From Methylococcaceae bacterium (GTDB lineage Bacteria; Pseudomonadota; Gammaproteobacteria; Methylococcales; Methylomonadaceae), in the NCBI GenBank assembly GCA_947454605.1, contig CANGLL010000002.1:1-44131 (forward strand): a stretch of DNA of 44,131 nt. Direction: 5' to 3'. Within the stretch, counting starts at the first letter, position 1. Every line of letters begins with the position of its first letter. Both the position numbers and the translations under genes were made by a program. The notes beneath the pieces are model-generated. The model did no database searches, was not told the origin of the DNA, and saw only the letters and a list, made by a program, of their open reading frames with translations. Of this stretch, positions 24,459-33,680 are shown piece by piece.

Positions 24459-27400
24459 ATGATGATTATTGACTCAAAAGTACGCCCGTTTTTGCACATC
24501 CTTATTTTAATTTTTAGTGTTATTGGGCTTGTGGGTTTCTCTGAGACTTCTTTAGCTCATGAGCGTTGGATTTTGACTCCTGAGCAAATTAATTACTGGA
24601 ATGGTCAATTGCGTCCAGAGCTTTTTTCTCAGTTTTCGGCGCTTAATGTTTCAATGATTTCAGTATTTTTAATTTTTATTGTGGGATGGGTTTGGCTCGG
24701 GTTTACGGGAGCTCGTGAACTATTCCCTGATTTACAAGCTAGATTATCTTCTTATGGCGATCATGTTCCACGTATTTTAAGAGTCTGTGTTGCTTGGATT
24801 TTATTATCTTCCGCTTTGGGTGCTGAGCCAAGATTTGGTGTGGCCGTTTTTACTACACCTACTTTTTTTGCACCTGATCTTGATTTAAGTCAGTTGGGCC
24901 CAGATTGGGCTTGGTTACGTTGGGCTGAAGTCGTTTTGGGCTTTACGATCCTATTTGGTATTTATGTTCGTTTATTTGCCTGTTTATTAATTTTATTAAG
25001 TCTGTTGGGTTTTTATCTTTATGGTGAGGCTATATTTGCTTATGCTGGCGCTATTATTGGCGCTGGTATTTATTTAGTTCTACAAGGATCTGGTAGACAT
25101 TATTTGCCTTTACCCATTCTAGCTCCTTTTCAAGGAATGCAAACTTGGCTTGCGGAGCAACCGCGTCAGCGTGCGCAAGCTATTATGCGAATTTTGACAG
25201 GAACCACTCTGTTGTATTTAGGTGTATTTTTTAAAGTGATGCAGCCTAATCTTTCAATTGGCATTATTACGCACTATCAATTACCCATATTGTCGGTGCA
25301 GCCAGAGGCTTTTACTTTAGTCATGGCTTTAGTTGAAGTGAGCGCTGGTATTTTGATGATTGCAGGTGTTCTATTAAGACCTTTGTCATTGTTTTTGATT
25401 TCAGCATTTTCTATTTTTGCGATGCTGTTACCAGAAACGGTAACCGAACACATTCTTTTTTATGGTGTGGTTTTATCTTGTCTTATTAATTCTGCCGGAC
25501 ATTTGCGACGACCAATCGCTAGAGATAAAGCGGCAAATATAGTCATTCTTGGTGGTGGGCTTTCAGCTCTGCAAGCGGCTATAAAAATTGAGAGGCTCAT
25601 TGGTCAATACTCTAATGTTAAGATTACTTTATTACATGATCAGGCTAACTTTTTATTTACGCCTTTTTTACCAGAAGTAATCGGTGGAACAGTTCAACCG
25701 GGTAACGTGGTTAACCCCTTTAGGCGCATTATTCAACAGACTAATGTTGTAGTAGGACATTTTGAATCTATAGACGAAAAAGCTCAAAAGGTTATAGCAA
25801 AACGAAAAAATAACGATATTATCGAGCTTCCCTACGATAGTTTGATTGTAGCACTCAGCCCTAAGTCTAACATGGCTGGTATTTCAGGCATGATGGCTCA
25901 TTCTTGTATGATTGATTCAGTGGCGGATGCTCTTCGTATAAGGCAACATGTTTTGGATTTGGTTGAAGAAGCCGAGTTTGCAGATGATGAATTTGAGACA
26001 ATTCGTCTTCTTACTTTCGCTGTGATAGGTTTTGGTGAACAAGCCTCTGCCATAGCGGTAGAAGTGAGTCACATACTTAGATCTGCGGAGTCTTCTTATT
26101 CGGTGTTAAGAGATTCTGGGTGGCAAGTACATCTATTTGAAGAACAAGCACAAAGTTGGTCTGATTTTGAAAAGAAGATTACACCCAAAAGGTCTCGGAA
26201 TCTAAAAAAAGCGGGGGTTATCGAACATTTGCATGATGAGGTTACTAGTGTGACCCAAAGAGACTTATTTTTCTCTAATGGTCAAAGTCAGCCAGTGGGA
26301 CTTGTCATTAATGCTACGAAGAAAATACCGAGTATTACTTTTAAGGGGTATGGGGAGTTAAATTGGCCATTTGTAATGAGTGATGAGTTAAGTTTAAAGG
26401 GATTTGAAAATATTTGGATTACAAAAAATAACTATAATCCGCTTTACCCTCAATTTATTTTCACGAATGACTTGGTTGATTTAGGTTATACCGCTGGTTT
26501 TAATGCTTGGGCGAGTTCACAAGGCTTCAAAACTAGACCTTTTAAGAAAAGAACACATTTAATTCAACCTTATAACATGGCTGAATACTCTTTATGTCGT
26601 TTGGGTTGGTTTATGATCGGTGGAAAGCCGGCATGGTTTGTTTCACGTTTGATTAATATGTTTTCTGTACCGGGTTTGGAGAGAAATTTACGAATTATTA
26701 TTGATTGGTTTTTAGTACTTGCGTTCCGAAATGACATTGCTGTTTTAGCCCAAGCTCCTTCTGCGCATCTACAGAGGTCGCATTTTAAAGCAGGAGATAA
26801 TGTTTTTTGTGCTGGTGATGCTGCTCTGATGGCCTATGCTGTTGATTCAGGGCAATTAAAAGTGCTTCAAGAGGGACGTATAGTTAGAGAGTTAGGGCCG
26901 GGTGATTATTTTGGTGAAATTTTGCCTATGCATAATAATCGTCGTGTAGAAACAGTGCGTTGTATGACGGATTGTGAGTTAAAGATTGTGTCTCAAGAAG
27001 ATCTTAATGCATTAATTAAGAGCGGTTGGTTAATGAGTAAAGCGGTCCGAAATTTAAGACATTATCAATCGGAAGTTAATCGACCTGAGTTTTCATTAGG
27101 TTTAAAAAGATTAACCTATGTAAGTAAAGTAAATGCAGTGTTAGATGAAGCAGAAATTATTGAGATCGGTCGTATTTCTAGTATTAACAATAAAAAGAGA
27201 GATGTGACTGGTGTTCTTATTTCAGTAAAGGATTATTTTTTCCAGGTTTTGGAAGGTGAAGAGTCCACAGTTGATGCTTTAGTGGAAAAAATTAGTAAAG
27301 ATCCTCGTCATAATGAAATAACCATATTAAGTTCAGAAATTGGCTGTGAAGAGCGCCTATTTACCGATTGGGGTATGAAAACGGTTGCACTGAGTGAAAG

Positions 27401-28088
27401 CAATGATCTTATGTTATTGGCCATTGGAATGATGCTACAGAATATAGCGCAATCCTATAGCACAGTGGGCCGTTATACTCAGCCTGTATTGCTTAAATAT
27501 TTAATGGAAGGCATAAATCCTTTAACTATTCCCATTAAAAGTTCAGAAAAAATTGTTGTTTCTGGGAGTATGACTGATTTTTCAGCATTATCTCAAGAAT
27601 TCACTCTGGAGGAAGTCATTAACGTTTTGAATAGTTATTTGGAAATATGTTCGACATCATTTATTGAACACGGTGGCCAAGTGGCAAAATATTCAAATGG
27701 ATGCGTTATTGCTCATTTTTTGCCAGATCAAGTAGATATGGCAATTGCTGCTTGTATTGACACTTTTAGAAAAATTAAGTCTTTAAATAAAAATAGCCCT
27801 ATCTACAATGCTATTACTTTTGGGTTTGGCTTAGCCTCTGCTACTATGATTGAAGGTAATATAGGATCTTCTATAAAAATGGATTATACCGTGTTAGGTG
27901 AAGCCGTCGATCAGGCGGTAAATTTAGGCTTACTTGCTAGAGATTTAAAAATGCCTATTGCAATTAGTCAATCTATTCAATTTCTGGCTGATAAATCTTG
28001 GAATTTTCAAGAGGTTGGGCCTATTTATTTTAAGTATAGTAATGATTCTACTAAAATTTACGGCCTTGTAAGTGTCAGTGAAAGTTGA
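24459..28088 (+). CDS. Five-module fusion: DoxX-like membrane region, NDH-2-like, cNMP-binding, BLUF, degenerate cyclase
   Basis: A single 1209-aa protein. Residues 1-33: signal or first membrane span. About 60-345: eight or so membrane spans resembling DoxX/DoxD. About 358-700: type II NADH dehydrogenase-like, with ILGGGLSALQA (363-373), FLFTPFLPEVIGG (398-410) and VIGFGEQAS (522-530); the usual AxGD motif for FAD near 656 reads TKNN, so activity is doubtful. About 757-860: cyclic-nucleotide-binding domain with FGE at 818-820 and RRVETV at 828-833. About 883-978: BLUF flavin photosensor with Tyr887, Asn910/911, Gln929, Trp971 and Met973, the functional set. About 1031-1170: class III cyclase fold in which the metal Asp pair is Ser1037 and Gly1081 and the later Asn/Arg are Asp1151/Asn1155, so it is likely non-catalytic. 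The triheme peroxidase gene follows 117 bp later. Confidence 0.88.
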   Translation: MMIIDSKVRPFLHILILIFSVIGLVGFSETSLAHERWILTPEQINYWNGQLRPELFSQFSALNVSMISVFLIFIVGWVWLGFTGARELFPDLQARLSSYGDHVPRILRVCVAWILLSSALGAEPRFGVAVFTTPTFFAPDLDLSQLGPDWAWLRWAEVVLGFTILFGIYVRLFACLLILLSLLGFYLYGEAIFAYAGAIIGAGIYLVLQGSGRHYLPLPILAPFQGMQTWLAEQPRQRAQAIMRILTGTTLLYLGVFFKVMQPNLSIGIITHYQLPILSVQPEAFTLVMALVEVSAGILMIAGVLLRPLSLFLISAFSIFAMLLPETVTEHILFYGVVLSCLINSAGHLRRPIARDKAANIVILGGGLSALQAAIKIERLIGQYSNVKITLLHDQANFLFTPFLPEVIGGTVQPGNVVNPFRRIIQQTNVVVGHFESIDEKAQKVIAKRKNNDIIELPYDSLIVALSPKSNMAGISGMMAHSCMIDSVADALRIRQHVLDLVEEAEFADDEFETIRLLTFAVIGFGEQASAIAVEVSHILRSAESSYSVLRDSGWQVHLFEEQAQSWSDFEKKITPKRSRNLKKAGVIEHLHDEVTSVTQRDLFFSNGQSQPVGLVINATKKIPSITFKGYGELNWPFVMSDELSLKGFENIWITKNNYNPLYPQFIFTNDLVDLGYTAGFNAWASSQGFKTRPFKKRTHLIQPYNMAEYSLCRLGWFMIGGKPAWFVSRLINMFSVPGLERNLRIIIDWFLVLAFRNDIAVLAQAPSAHLQRSHFKAGDNVFCAGDAALMAYAVDSGQLKVLQEGRIVRELGPGDYFGEILPMHNNRRVETVRCMTDCELKIVSQEDLNALIKSGWLMSKAVRNLRHYQSEVNRPEFSLGLKRLTYVSKVNAVLDEAEIIEIGRISSINNKKRDVTGVLISVKDYFFQVLEGEESTVDALVEKISKDPRHNEITILSSEIGCEERLFTDWGMKTVALSESNDLMLLAIGMMLQNIAQSYSTVGRYTQPVLLKYLMEGINPLTIPIKSSEKIVVSGSMTDFSALSQEFTLEEVINVLNSYLEICSTSFIEHGGQVAKYSNGCVIAHFLPDQVDMAIAACIDTFRKIKSLNKNSPIYNAITFGFGLASATMIEGNIGSSIKMDYTVLGEAVDQAVNLGLLARDLKMPIAISQSIQFLADKSWNFQEVGPIYFKYSNDSTKIYGLVSVSES

Positions 28089-28205
28089 CTAAAAGATGAT
28101 CGCTGATACACATAGTTAGCATAAGTAAAGAAAAATTTATGATAAATATTGCTTCGATAATTTATCGTTCCGGATTGATAAGTCCAATTAACCCCTTTAA
28201 TAATT

Positions 28206-29585
28206 ATGAATAAAAAACCGTTATTGATTTTGCTTGGTGCAGTCGTTGTTTTTCTGCCTCTTTCTAATTTATTAGGTTTGTCCGGAGAGAATGAATCGAT
28301 AGGTGTTGTTTCAGGCAGTACGCCAAATTTTTCTAAAGTTTCAGAAGTTTTTCAGAATAAATGTGTGGATTGTCACTCACCCGGCATGACCCGTATGCCT
28401 ATCTATGCAAATTTACCCATTGCAAAGCAATTAATGGAAAAAGATATCAGTAATGCTTCTGCTAGGTTGATTTTGAGTAAGTCACTTTATAGTGGTGAAG
28501 AAAAGTTTACAGCGTTAGATTTAGGAAGATTAGAAGCGGTGTTACTAAATAATAGTATGCCACCACATTTATATCTTTCAATGCATTGGACTGCCAAATT
28601 AACTGAAGATGAGAAACAGACTATTCTTGCTTGGATTTCGGAAGAAAGATCTAAATTAACATGGAGTATTGATTCCAGTAAAGATTTAAAAGGTGAACCA
28701 ATACAACCCTTGCCCTTAAAAGTGGCTGTTGATGATAAAAAAATAGCGTTAGGCCAAAAGCTTTTTCACGATACATCTTTATCTGGCGACAATACATTGA
28801 GTTGTGCTTCTTGCCATGATTTAACTAAAGGGGGTACTGATCAAGCTAAAGTAGCGACAGGTATAAAAGGTCAGCAAGGACCTATTAATTCACCTACTGT
28901 TTTTAATGCAATGTATAACGTTGCTCAGTTTTGGGATGGTCGAGCTAAAGATCTACAAGCGCAAGCTGCAGGACCAGTTGCCAATCCTGGGGAAATGGGA
29001 GAGCAATGGGATAATGTAATTGCAAAGCTCAAGCAGATTCCTGAATATCAAAATGCTTTTCAAAAAATTTATGAACAGCAAGGCTTAACTAAAGAAACAG
29101 TCACTGATGCGATTGCTGGTTTTGAACAATCATTAGTGACACCTGATTCTCGTTTTGATAAATACTTGCGAGGCGATAAGGGTATTTTAACGGCTGATGA
29201 AAAGTCGGGTTATGAGTTATTTAAGCTAAATTGTGCTTCCTGTCATAATGGGCCTGCAGTGGGTGGGTTAAGTTTTGAAAAAATGGGCGTTAAACAGGAT
29301 TATTTCAAACTTCGTGGTGGACAGCTTACTGAGGCAGATAATGGCCGTTTCAATGTAACAAAAGAAGAAAAAGATAGGCACTTCTTTAAAGTGCCCGTAT
29401 TAAGGAATGTTGAAATAACGTATCCGTATTTCCATGATGGCTCAGTTAATAATTTAAACGATGCTGTCAGAATTATGGGACAAGTTCAGCGAAACAAAAA
29501 CTTTAATGACACTGAAATTAATAACATTGTTAGTTTCTTAAAAACGTTAACAGGTACTTATAGTGGTAAGTCTCTAAAACAATAG
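28206..29585 (+). CDS. Triheme cytochrome c peroxidase, YhjA-like (quinol peroxidase type)
   Basis: A 459-aa periplasmic enzyme anchored by an N-terminal membrane helix (about 5-24). Three heme c sites: CVDCH (53-57) in an extra N-terminal domain, CASCH (200-204) and CASCH (343-347) in the two-domain CcpA/MauG core. The three-heme form with an anchor matches E. coli YhjA, which reduces H2O2 with electrons from quinol. Motifs around the peroxidatic heme (NSPTVFNAMYNVAQFWDGRAKDLQAQA, GPVANPGEMG) are intact. It probably belongs with the fusion gene upstream; the NDH-2-like and peroxidase modules both touch the quinone pool by family. A terminator follows at 29603. Confidence 0.9.
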   Translation: MNKKPLLILLGAVVVFLPLSNLLGLSGENESIGVVSGSTPNFSKVSEVFQNKCVDCHSPGMTRMPIYANLPIAKQLMEKDISNASARLILSKSLYSGEEKFTALDLGRLEAVLLNNSMPPHLYLSMHWTAKLTEDEKQTILAWISEERSKLTWSIDSSKDLKGEPIQPLPLKVAVDDKKIALGQKLFHDTSLSGDNTLSCASCHDLTKGGTDQAKVATGIKGQQGPINSPTVFNAMYNVAQFWDGRAKDLQAQAAGPVANPGEMGEQWDNVIAKLKQIPEYQNAFQKIYEQQGLTKETVTDAIAGFEQSLVTPDSRFDKYLRGDKGILTADEKSGYELFKLNCASCHNGPAVGGLSFEKMGVKQDYFKLRGGQLTEADNGRFNVTKEEKDRHFFKVPVLRNVEITYPYFHDGSVNNLNDAVRIMGQVQRNKNFNDTEINNIVSFLKTLTGTYSGKSLKQ

Positions 29586-29602
29586 ATTTAATAAGAATAA
29601 AG

Positions 29603-29633
29603 AAGCCTTGCATGAGAATGTAAGGCTTTTTTT
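29603..29633 (+). terminator. Intrinsic terminator after the peroxidase gene
   Basis: An 11-bp stem (29603-29613 with 29618-29628), GAGA loop and seven T. Near-identical in layout to those at 3012 and 19012. Confidence 0.88.
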
Positions 29634-29664
29634 ATGCCTACCGTTACTCTACAGTTATTAGCTG

Positions 29665-30411
29665 ATGAAATATATTCCACTACTCTTTGTGCTGATCCTA
29701 GCAATATTTGGCCTTAGTGTTGAGTTAAATCCTAATGCTCAGTCATGGCAATTGTTAGTTGGATTTCATTTAGCCGAATTGGCCGCATTGACTGAATTAT
29801 CTTTGCGAAACTTAAAGCAATTATCGACAACAAAACGTTATTGGTTTATTGGATTGCAATTATTGGCATTTAGAATTGCTTACTTCCCTATAGTGGTATT
29901 TTCAGCTACGGTTTCTTGTTATACAGAGTTAGTGTTACAAAAATTGGGTATTGATTTACCCATTCAGGTTTTTCCCGAGTTGTTTTTGAGTGGTGCAGTG
30001 TTTTTTGCAGCAATTAGTTGGGTATTATTTTGGGCGCTGAAAGAACGTTTGGCATTATTTGGCTTAATCGCAATTTTAGGGTTGCCTGCTATATTGATTT
30101 CTTTTGCCGATAGACAAGATATAACGCTATTACCTGACAATAATTGGGCAGATATTCAATTACCCAAAGTCAGTTTGCCACAAGCTAATCCTTATGGCGT
30201 TGCGCTAACTGCGAATAATAGTTTGGGTCAAAAGATGATTGGCTTATCTGGATTTTTACTTTATGAGTATATTCCTAATTCACCTTGGGCTCAGGCAGTG
30301 CAGGGGACATTGGAGCAGGCTTATTTAAAAAATCCGAACGGTAACGCTCATGATCAATTAACGTATCATTATGCGGCTTTTTTAGCCGCTCATCGAGCGG
30401 TTTATAAATGA
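29665..30411 (+). CDS. Multi-span membrane protein, unknown
   Basis: A 248-aa protein with about five hydrophobic segments (2-18, 27-45 weak, 60-84, 103-125, 130-148) and a soluble C-terminal part of about 100 residues ending in helices (AHDQLTYHYAAFLAAHRAVYK). The C-terminal half holds a proline- and asparagine-rich stretch (LPKVSLPQANPYGV). It lies after the peroxidase terminator, so it likely has its own promoter. No family recognised. Confidence 0.65.
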   Translation: MKYIPLLFVLILAIFGLSVELNPNAQSWQLLVGFHLAELAALTELSLRNLKQLSTTKRYWFIGLQLLAFRIAYFPIVVFSATVSCYTELVLQKLGIDLPIQVFPELFLSGAVFFAAISWVLFWALKERLALFGLIAILGLPAILISFADRQDITLLPDNNWADIQLPKVSLPQANPYGVALTANNSLGQKMIGLSGFLLYEYIPNSPWAQAVQGTLEQAYLKNPNGNAHDQLTYHYAAFLAAHRAVYK

Positions 30412-30481
30412 AAAAATTAAGAATATTAAAAAGATTCTAGTGGCATTTACGTAGTTGATATTAAGCTAAACTCTTTTCAAT

Positions 30482-31504
30482 TCATTTAAACTGCTTTTGC
30501 AAAGTGATTAGTAAATCGACTACTTGTTTCTGAGCTATGTTATCGCCGATGAGGTGTTTTAATGAACTGCCAAAACCGCTGACTTGATCTGTAAAATTTC
30601 GATTTGTATAAAAAATCAGTGCGCCATTTTTATAGGGTAAACACATAATTGTCAGTTGGTTAGCATTAAAAGAGTGACCTGCGTAAAATTGTCTGGCAAT
30701 AATCAACTCACCATTTGAATTCCCATATATAAAACGATGGGTAAGAATAGCGGCAGGTCGGTCTTGTACAAAGCGATAACTCCAGGTGTATGATTCCTCA
30801 ACACCCACAGGTAATGTAATATTGGGATAATTACGCCATGCATTAAATATATCCGGAAAATAGTCACTACCGAGGTCGTTTGCTTGTGAGGCAATTTTTA
30901 AATCAGCACTTGGGTTTATAATGGTTTTATTACCTCTATCATAGGGTGCAATGCCTTTTAAACCACTTTTACGATAAGATTGCCAGCGTTGCCATAAAAT
31001 TTGTCTATAAATTTCAGACGCTTTGTCAGTTTGTTTAGAAGCATTCGAGCGAATTAAATTAAATTCTTGTGTTGATAAGTTAAATTGATTACCTGGTGTC
31101 ACATTTAAAAATTCTTTTGCTTCACTATTTCCAGAAGCAATACTAAAGTTGTTTAAAATACTGGAATTTGCTTGTGTAGGTATTAGACCCCAAGAGATTG
31201 TTAGTGGGTCGAGTGAAGCTAAGCCATCTTTTTTAATCAACAGACTGATTTGAGCGGGTGTTGTTAAAACATAAATAATAACACCTGCCGTGAGTTCAGT
31301 CTCACCGCTATTATCTACATCGAATAAAACAACTTCTCCTTGATTTAAATAGTTGATGTCTTTTTGACTAATTCTGAGTTGATTTAGTAATGCTTGAGGG
31401 CTTGGTATTTCAGCTAATGTAATGGAGGGCATTAAATTGATTAATAGACATAAAATCCATGTCAGTTTGGATTTTAGTCCAGTTAAATTATTATGAATGA
31501 ACAT
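30482..31504 (-). CDS. Exported protein of unknown function
   Basis: A 340-aa periplasmic protein with a signal peptide (about 13-32, ending SITLAEIPS). The body alternates helices and strands, with YRQILWQRWQSYRKSGLKGIAPYDRG and a C-terminal ITLPVGVEESYTWSYRFVQDRPAAILTHRFIYG that resembles no catalytic motif known to me. It is convergent with the membrane protein gene and divergent from the hydrolase gene (148 bp apart). Confidence 0.65.
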   Translation of the reverse strand: MFIHNNLTGLKSKLTWILCLLINLMPSITLAEIPSPQALLNQLRISQKDINYLNQGEVVLFDVDNSGETELTAGVIIYVLTTPAQISLLIKKDGLASLDPLTISWGLIPTQANSSILNNFSIASGNSEAKEFLNVTPGNQFNLSTQEFNLIRSNASKQTDKASEIYRQILWQRWQSYRKSGLKGIAPYDRGNKTIINPSADLKIASQANDLGSDYFPDIFNAWRNYPNITLPVGVEESYTWSYRFVQDRPAAILTHRFIYGNSNGELIIARQFYAGHSFNANQLTIMCLPYKNGALIFYTNRNFTDQVSGFGSSLKHLIGDNIAQKQVVDLLITLQKQFK

Positions 31505-31652
31505 GACTATGAAATTATGAGGTTTAATTTGAACTATTTGTAAGCATTAACGTCTTATCATTTATGTGGGCACAGCTAGTCTGAAATCAGCCTATTAAGC
31601 TTAATAAAAAGTTGTTTTTCCCCGTCATACGACTAGTAGAAAAGGAATATTA

Positions 31653-32558
31653 ATGCCCCTTAAGCTCATTTTTGCCAGTGCTTTTATCTCATTAGCATTG
31701 GGTTGTAGTACATTAGGACAACTCAACCCAAGTACAACCTTAGCAAATGATTCTGTTGATATGATAACAGATGATTTAGCGGGTCCCGGTCCAAAAGCAG
31801 TAACATCCACCCGTATGAATATTATTCATCAAGGGGAAAGTATTTCTGTCACTTTATATCAGCCTAATTATGCAGTTAAAACGGCACCTGCAATTGTATT
31901 TTTGCCGGGTAGAATGGCTACCGATGATCAATATGAAAGCTATGCACGAGCCTTGGCTTCAAGAGGTTTTATTGTAGCAGTGCATGGTTGGTACTCATTA
32001 TTTACATCAGATGTAGAGTTAGCTCATGATGCTGAGGTTATGGCTGATTGGTTAATTAGTACTTATGCTGTTGATGCAAAAAAGATTGGAATAGCAGGGC
32101 ATTCAATGGGCGGTAAAGATGCTGTGTTAGCTGCAAGTCAGTCAGGTTTATTTAATAGTGTTGTAGCAATTGATCCTGACGATAATGGTAGTGTATCAGT
32201 TGTGCGTGGATATGTTGCTTCACTACGTGCACCTTTATTGTTAATTGGTGCTGAAGTAGCCTGGCAAGCAGCGAGTGTTTGCGCGCCTAAAGAAAATAAT
32301 TACCAACGATTTTATGAGCAAGCTCCCTCAGGAACAGTAGAGCTAACATTAAAAGGAGCTGATCATGTGCAGATGCTTGATGATCCAGAACGTTTTGGTT
32401 ATGGAATTTGTCGATGTGGAACAGCTGATACTAAACAAGTAAGAATTACGGCTAGGCGCGCAACAGTAGGTTTTTTTGTACAACATTTGATGAATGGTGC
32501 AGTTCTCGTAAGTCCACATCCACGTGATGGCCAAATTCGAGTAGCTCAAAATAATTAG
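31653..32558 (+). CDS. Alpha/beta hydrolase lipoprotein (dienelactone hydrolase/chlorophyllase-like)
   Basis: A 301-aa membrane-anchored hydrolase. Lipobox ALGC with Cys18 after a short signal. Fold markers: APAIVFLPGR (oxyanion strand), GHSMGGK with nucleophile Ser151, a following D-D-NGSV stretch holding the likely Asp, and GADHVQMLDD with the catalytic His near 230. An ester or small lipid substrate is likely. Two Cys near the end (GICRCG) could form a disulfide. Single gene. Confidence 0.83.
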   Translation: MPLKLIFASAFISLALGCSTLGQLNPSTTLANDSVDMITDDLAGPGPKAVTSTRMNIIHQGESISVTLYQPNYAVKTAPAIVFLPGRMATDDQYESYARALASRGFIVAVHGWYSLFTSDVELAHDAEVMADWLISTYAVDAKKIGIAGHSMGGKDAVLAASQSGLFNSVVAIDPDDNGSVSVVRGYVASLRAPLLLIGAEVAWQAASVCAPKENNYQRFYEQAPSGTVELTLKGADHVQMLDDPERFGYGICRCGTADTKQVRITARRATVGFFVQHLMNGAVLVSPHPRDGQIRVAQNN

Positions 32559-32569
32559 TTGGAACTTTT

Positions 32570-33565
32570 TTAATCACTGTATAGTGAATTTATAATGGCT
32601 TTGATAGTTTTATAACTTAAATTCTTCTGCGGGAATATTAAATAAGATCCTTCGCGACGAGGTTGAAATTTATCCCAGAAAGTTTCGTGTCCACCTAACT
32701 TAAAGAAATATTTTGATCCGTTGTAAATAGCTTGGGTAATAATAGTTAAAAACCCATTAAGTCCCGTAATTTTACCAAGCTGATTTCTAGGCACGGGGCC
32801 AATAGTTACAGAAGTACACCCCTCAATTTCTAATGCATTTAAAGCTGATATAACAAGTAACTCTGAAAGCCCATTAGGGCTGTCTTCTGTAATCATTACA
32901 TTATTTAACAACCAACTCTTATCTTGTTTGAGTTCATTAAGGATGAGATTGCCAATAATTTTTCCATCTAGTTCTGCGTAAAACCAACGTTTACCATTTC
33001 TATCATTGAATGGAGTGGGTTGGCATAAGTGAATTTGTGGACCTTTTCTAGCGCCTTGCCATGAAGTAAGAATCTCAGTAATAGAGTTTTCAATATCTAG
33101 GTTAAAGTCAATATACTCTTTTACTATCACACCTTTATGTAAACAATTATGCACTTTTTTTCGTAATGGTTTGAATTGGGCACCTTTGTGACTGTATGGA
33201 TTGTTACAAGGATTTAGAAAAAGCGTAGTACCAAATTCAATTAAGACAGGTGATAAATACTCTTGGGCCCACAGGGAAAACTCTTCAGAAGCGATAATAA
33301 AAATTATGTCTAGTGCCTGAGTAGAACAAAATTGTTGAAAAGAAAAGGCGAGCTCGCCTTTTTGTTCTGGAGCGGTAACGGGATCACCTAATACAACAGC
33401 AATATTACCTACTAAACGATAACCAATTAGTCCAGGAATAGATGCGTCGGTATAAAGTAAACAGTTATCATCTAATATACCGCCAGTGCTAACACTTCCC
33501 CATTTTCTGAGAATTGATACTAGATTGTGTCGCTCAATGTGATGAAGTTTGTTTGGAATGGACAT
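32570..33565 (-). CDS. DUF2156 protein (phosphatidylglycerol lysyltransferase-like C-terminal domain)
   Basis: A 331-aa soluble protein of the DUF2156 family, the two-GNAT fold that forms the cytosolic aminoacyl-transfer domain of MprF. Seen: IGYRLVGNIAVVLGDPVTAPEQ (about 48-69), FKPLRKKVHNCLHKG (about 127-141), and a second GNAT half with WFYAELDGKIIGNLIL and HETFWDKFQPRREGSYLIFP near the end. The membrane flippase half of MprF is absent, so this is the stand-alone form, whose substrate is not known. Divergent from lexA, with the candidate operator between. Confidence 0.82.
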   Translation of the reverse strand: MSIPNKLHHIERHNLVSILRKWGSVSTGGILDDNCLLYTDASIPGLIGYRLVGNIAVVLGDPVTAPEQKGELAFSFQQFCSTQALDIIFIIASEEFSLWAQEYLSPVLIEFGTTLFLNPCNNPYSHKGAQFKPLRKKVHNCLHKGVIVKEYIDFNLDIENSITEILTSWQGARKGPQIHLCQPTPFNDRNGKRWFYAELDGKIIGNLILNELKQDKSWLLNNVMITEDSPNGLSELLVISALNALEIEGCTSVTIGPVPRNQLGKITGLNGFLTIITQAIYNGSKYFFKLGGHETFWDKFQPRREGSYLIFPQKNLSYKTIKAIINSLYSD

Positions 33566-33641
33566 GATGAAAAAATTTGGGCAGAAATAAATACAGATAA
33601 GAATAGCAGAATAATTTGCAATATAGAGCTCAAATGCATTA

Positions 33642-33663
33642 TGTTTTCTTTTTGTTCTCTTTT
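33642..33663 (+). promoter_or_regulatory. 22-bp element upstream of lexA (candidate LexA operator)
   Basis: Identical to 5194-5215. It holds GTTT-N7-GTTC. It lies 88 bp upstream of the lexA ATG and 77 bp from the divergent DUF2156 start, so both genes could respond to it. Confidence 0.6.
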
Positions 33664-33680
33664 ATCTTGCATTTTAAAAA

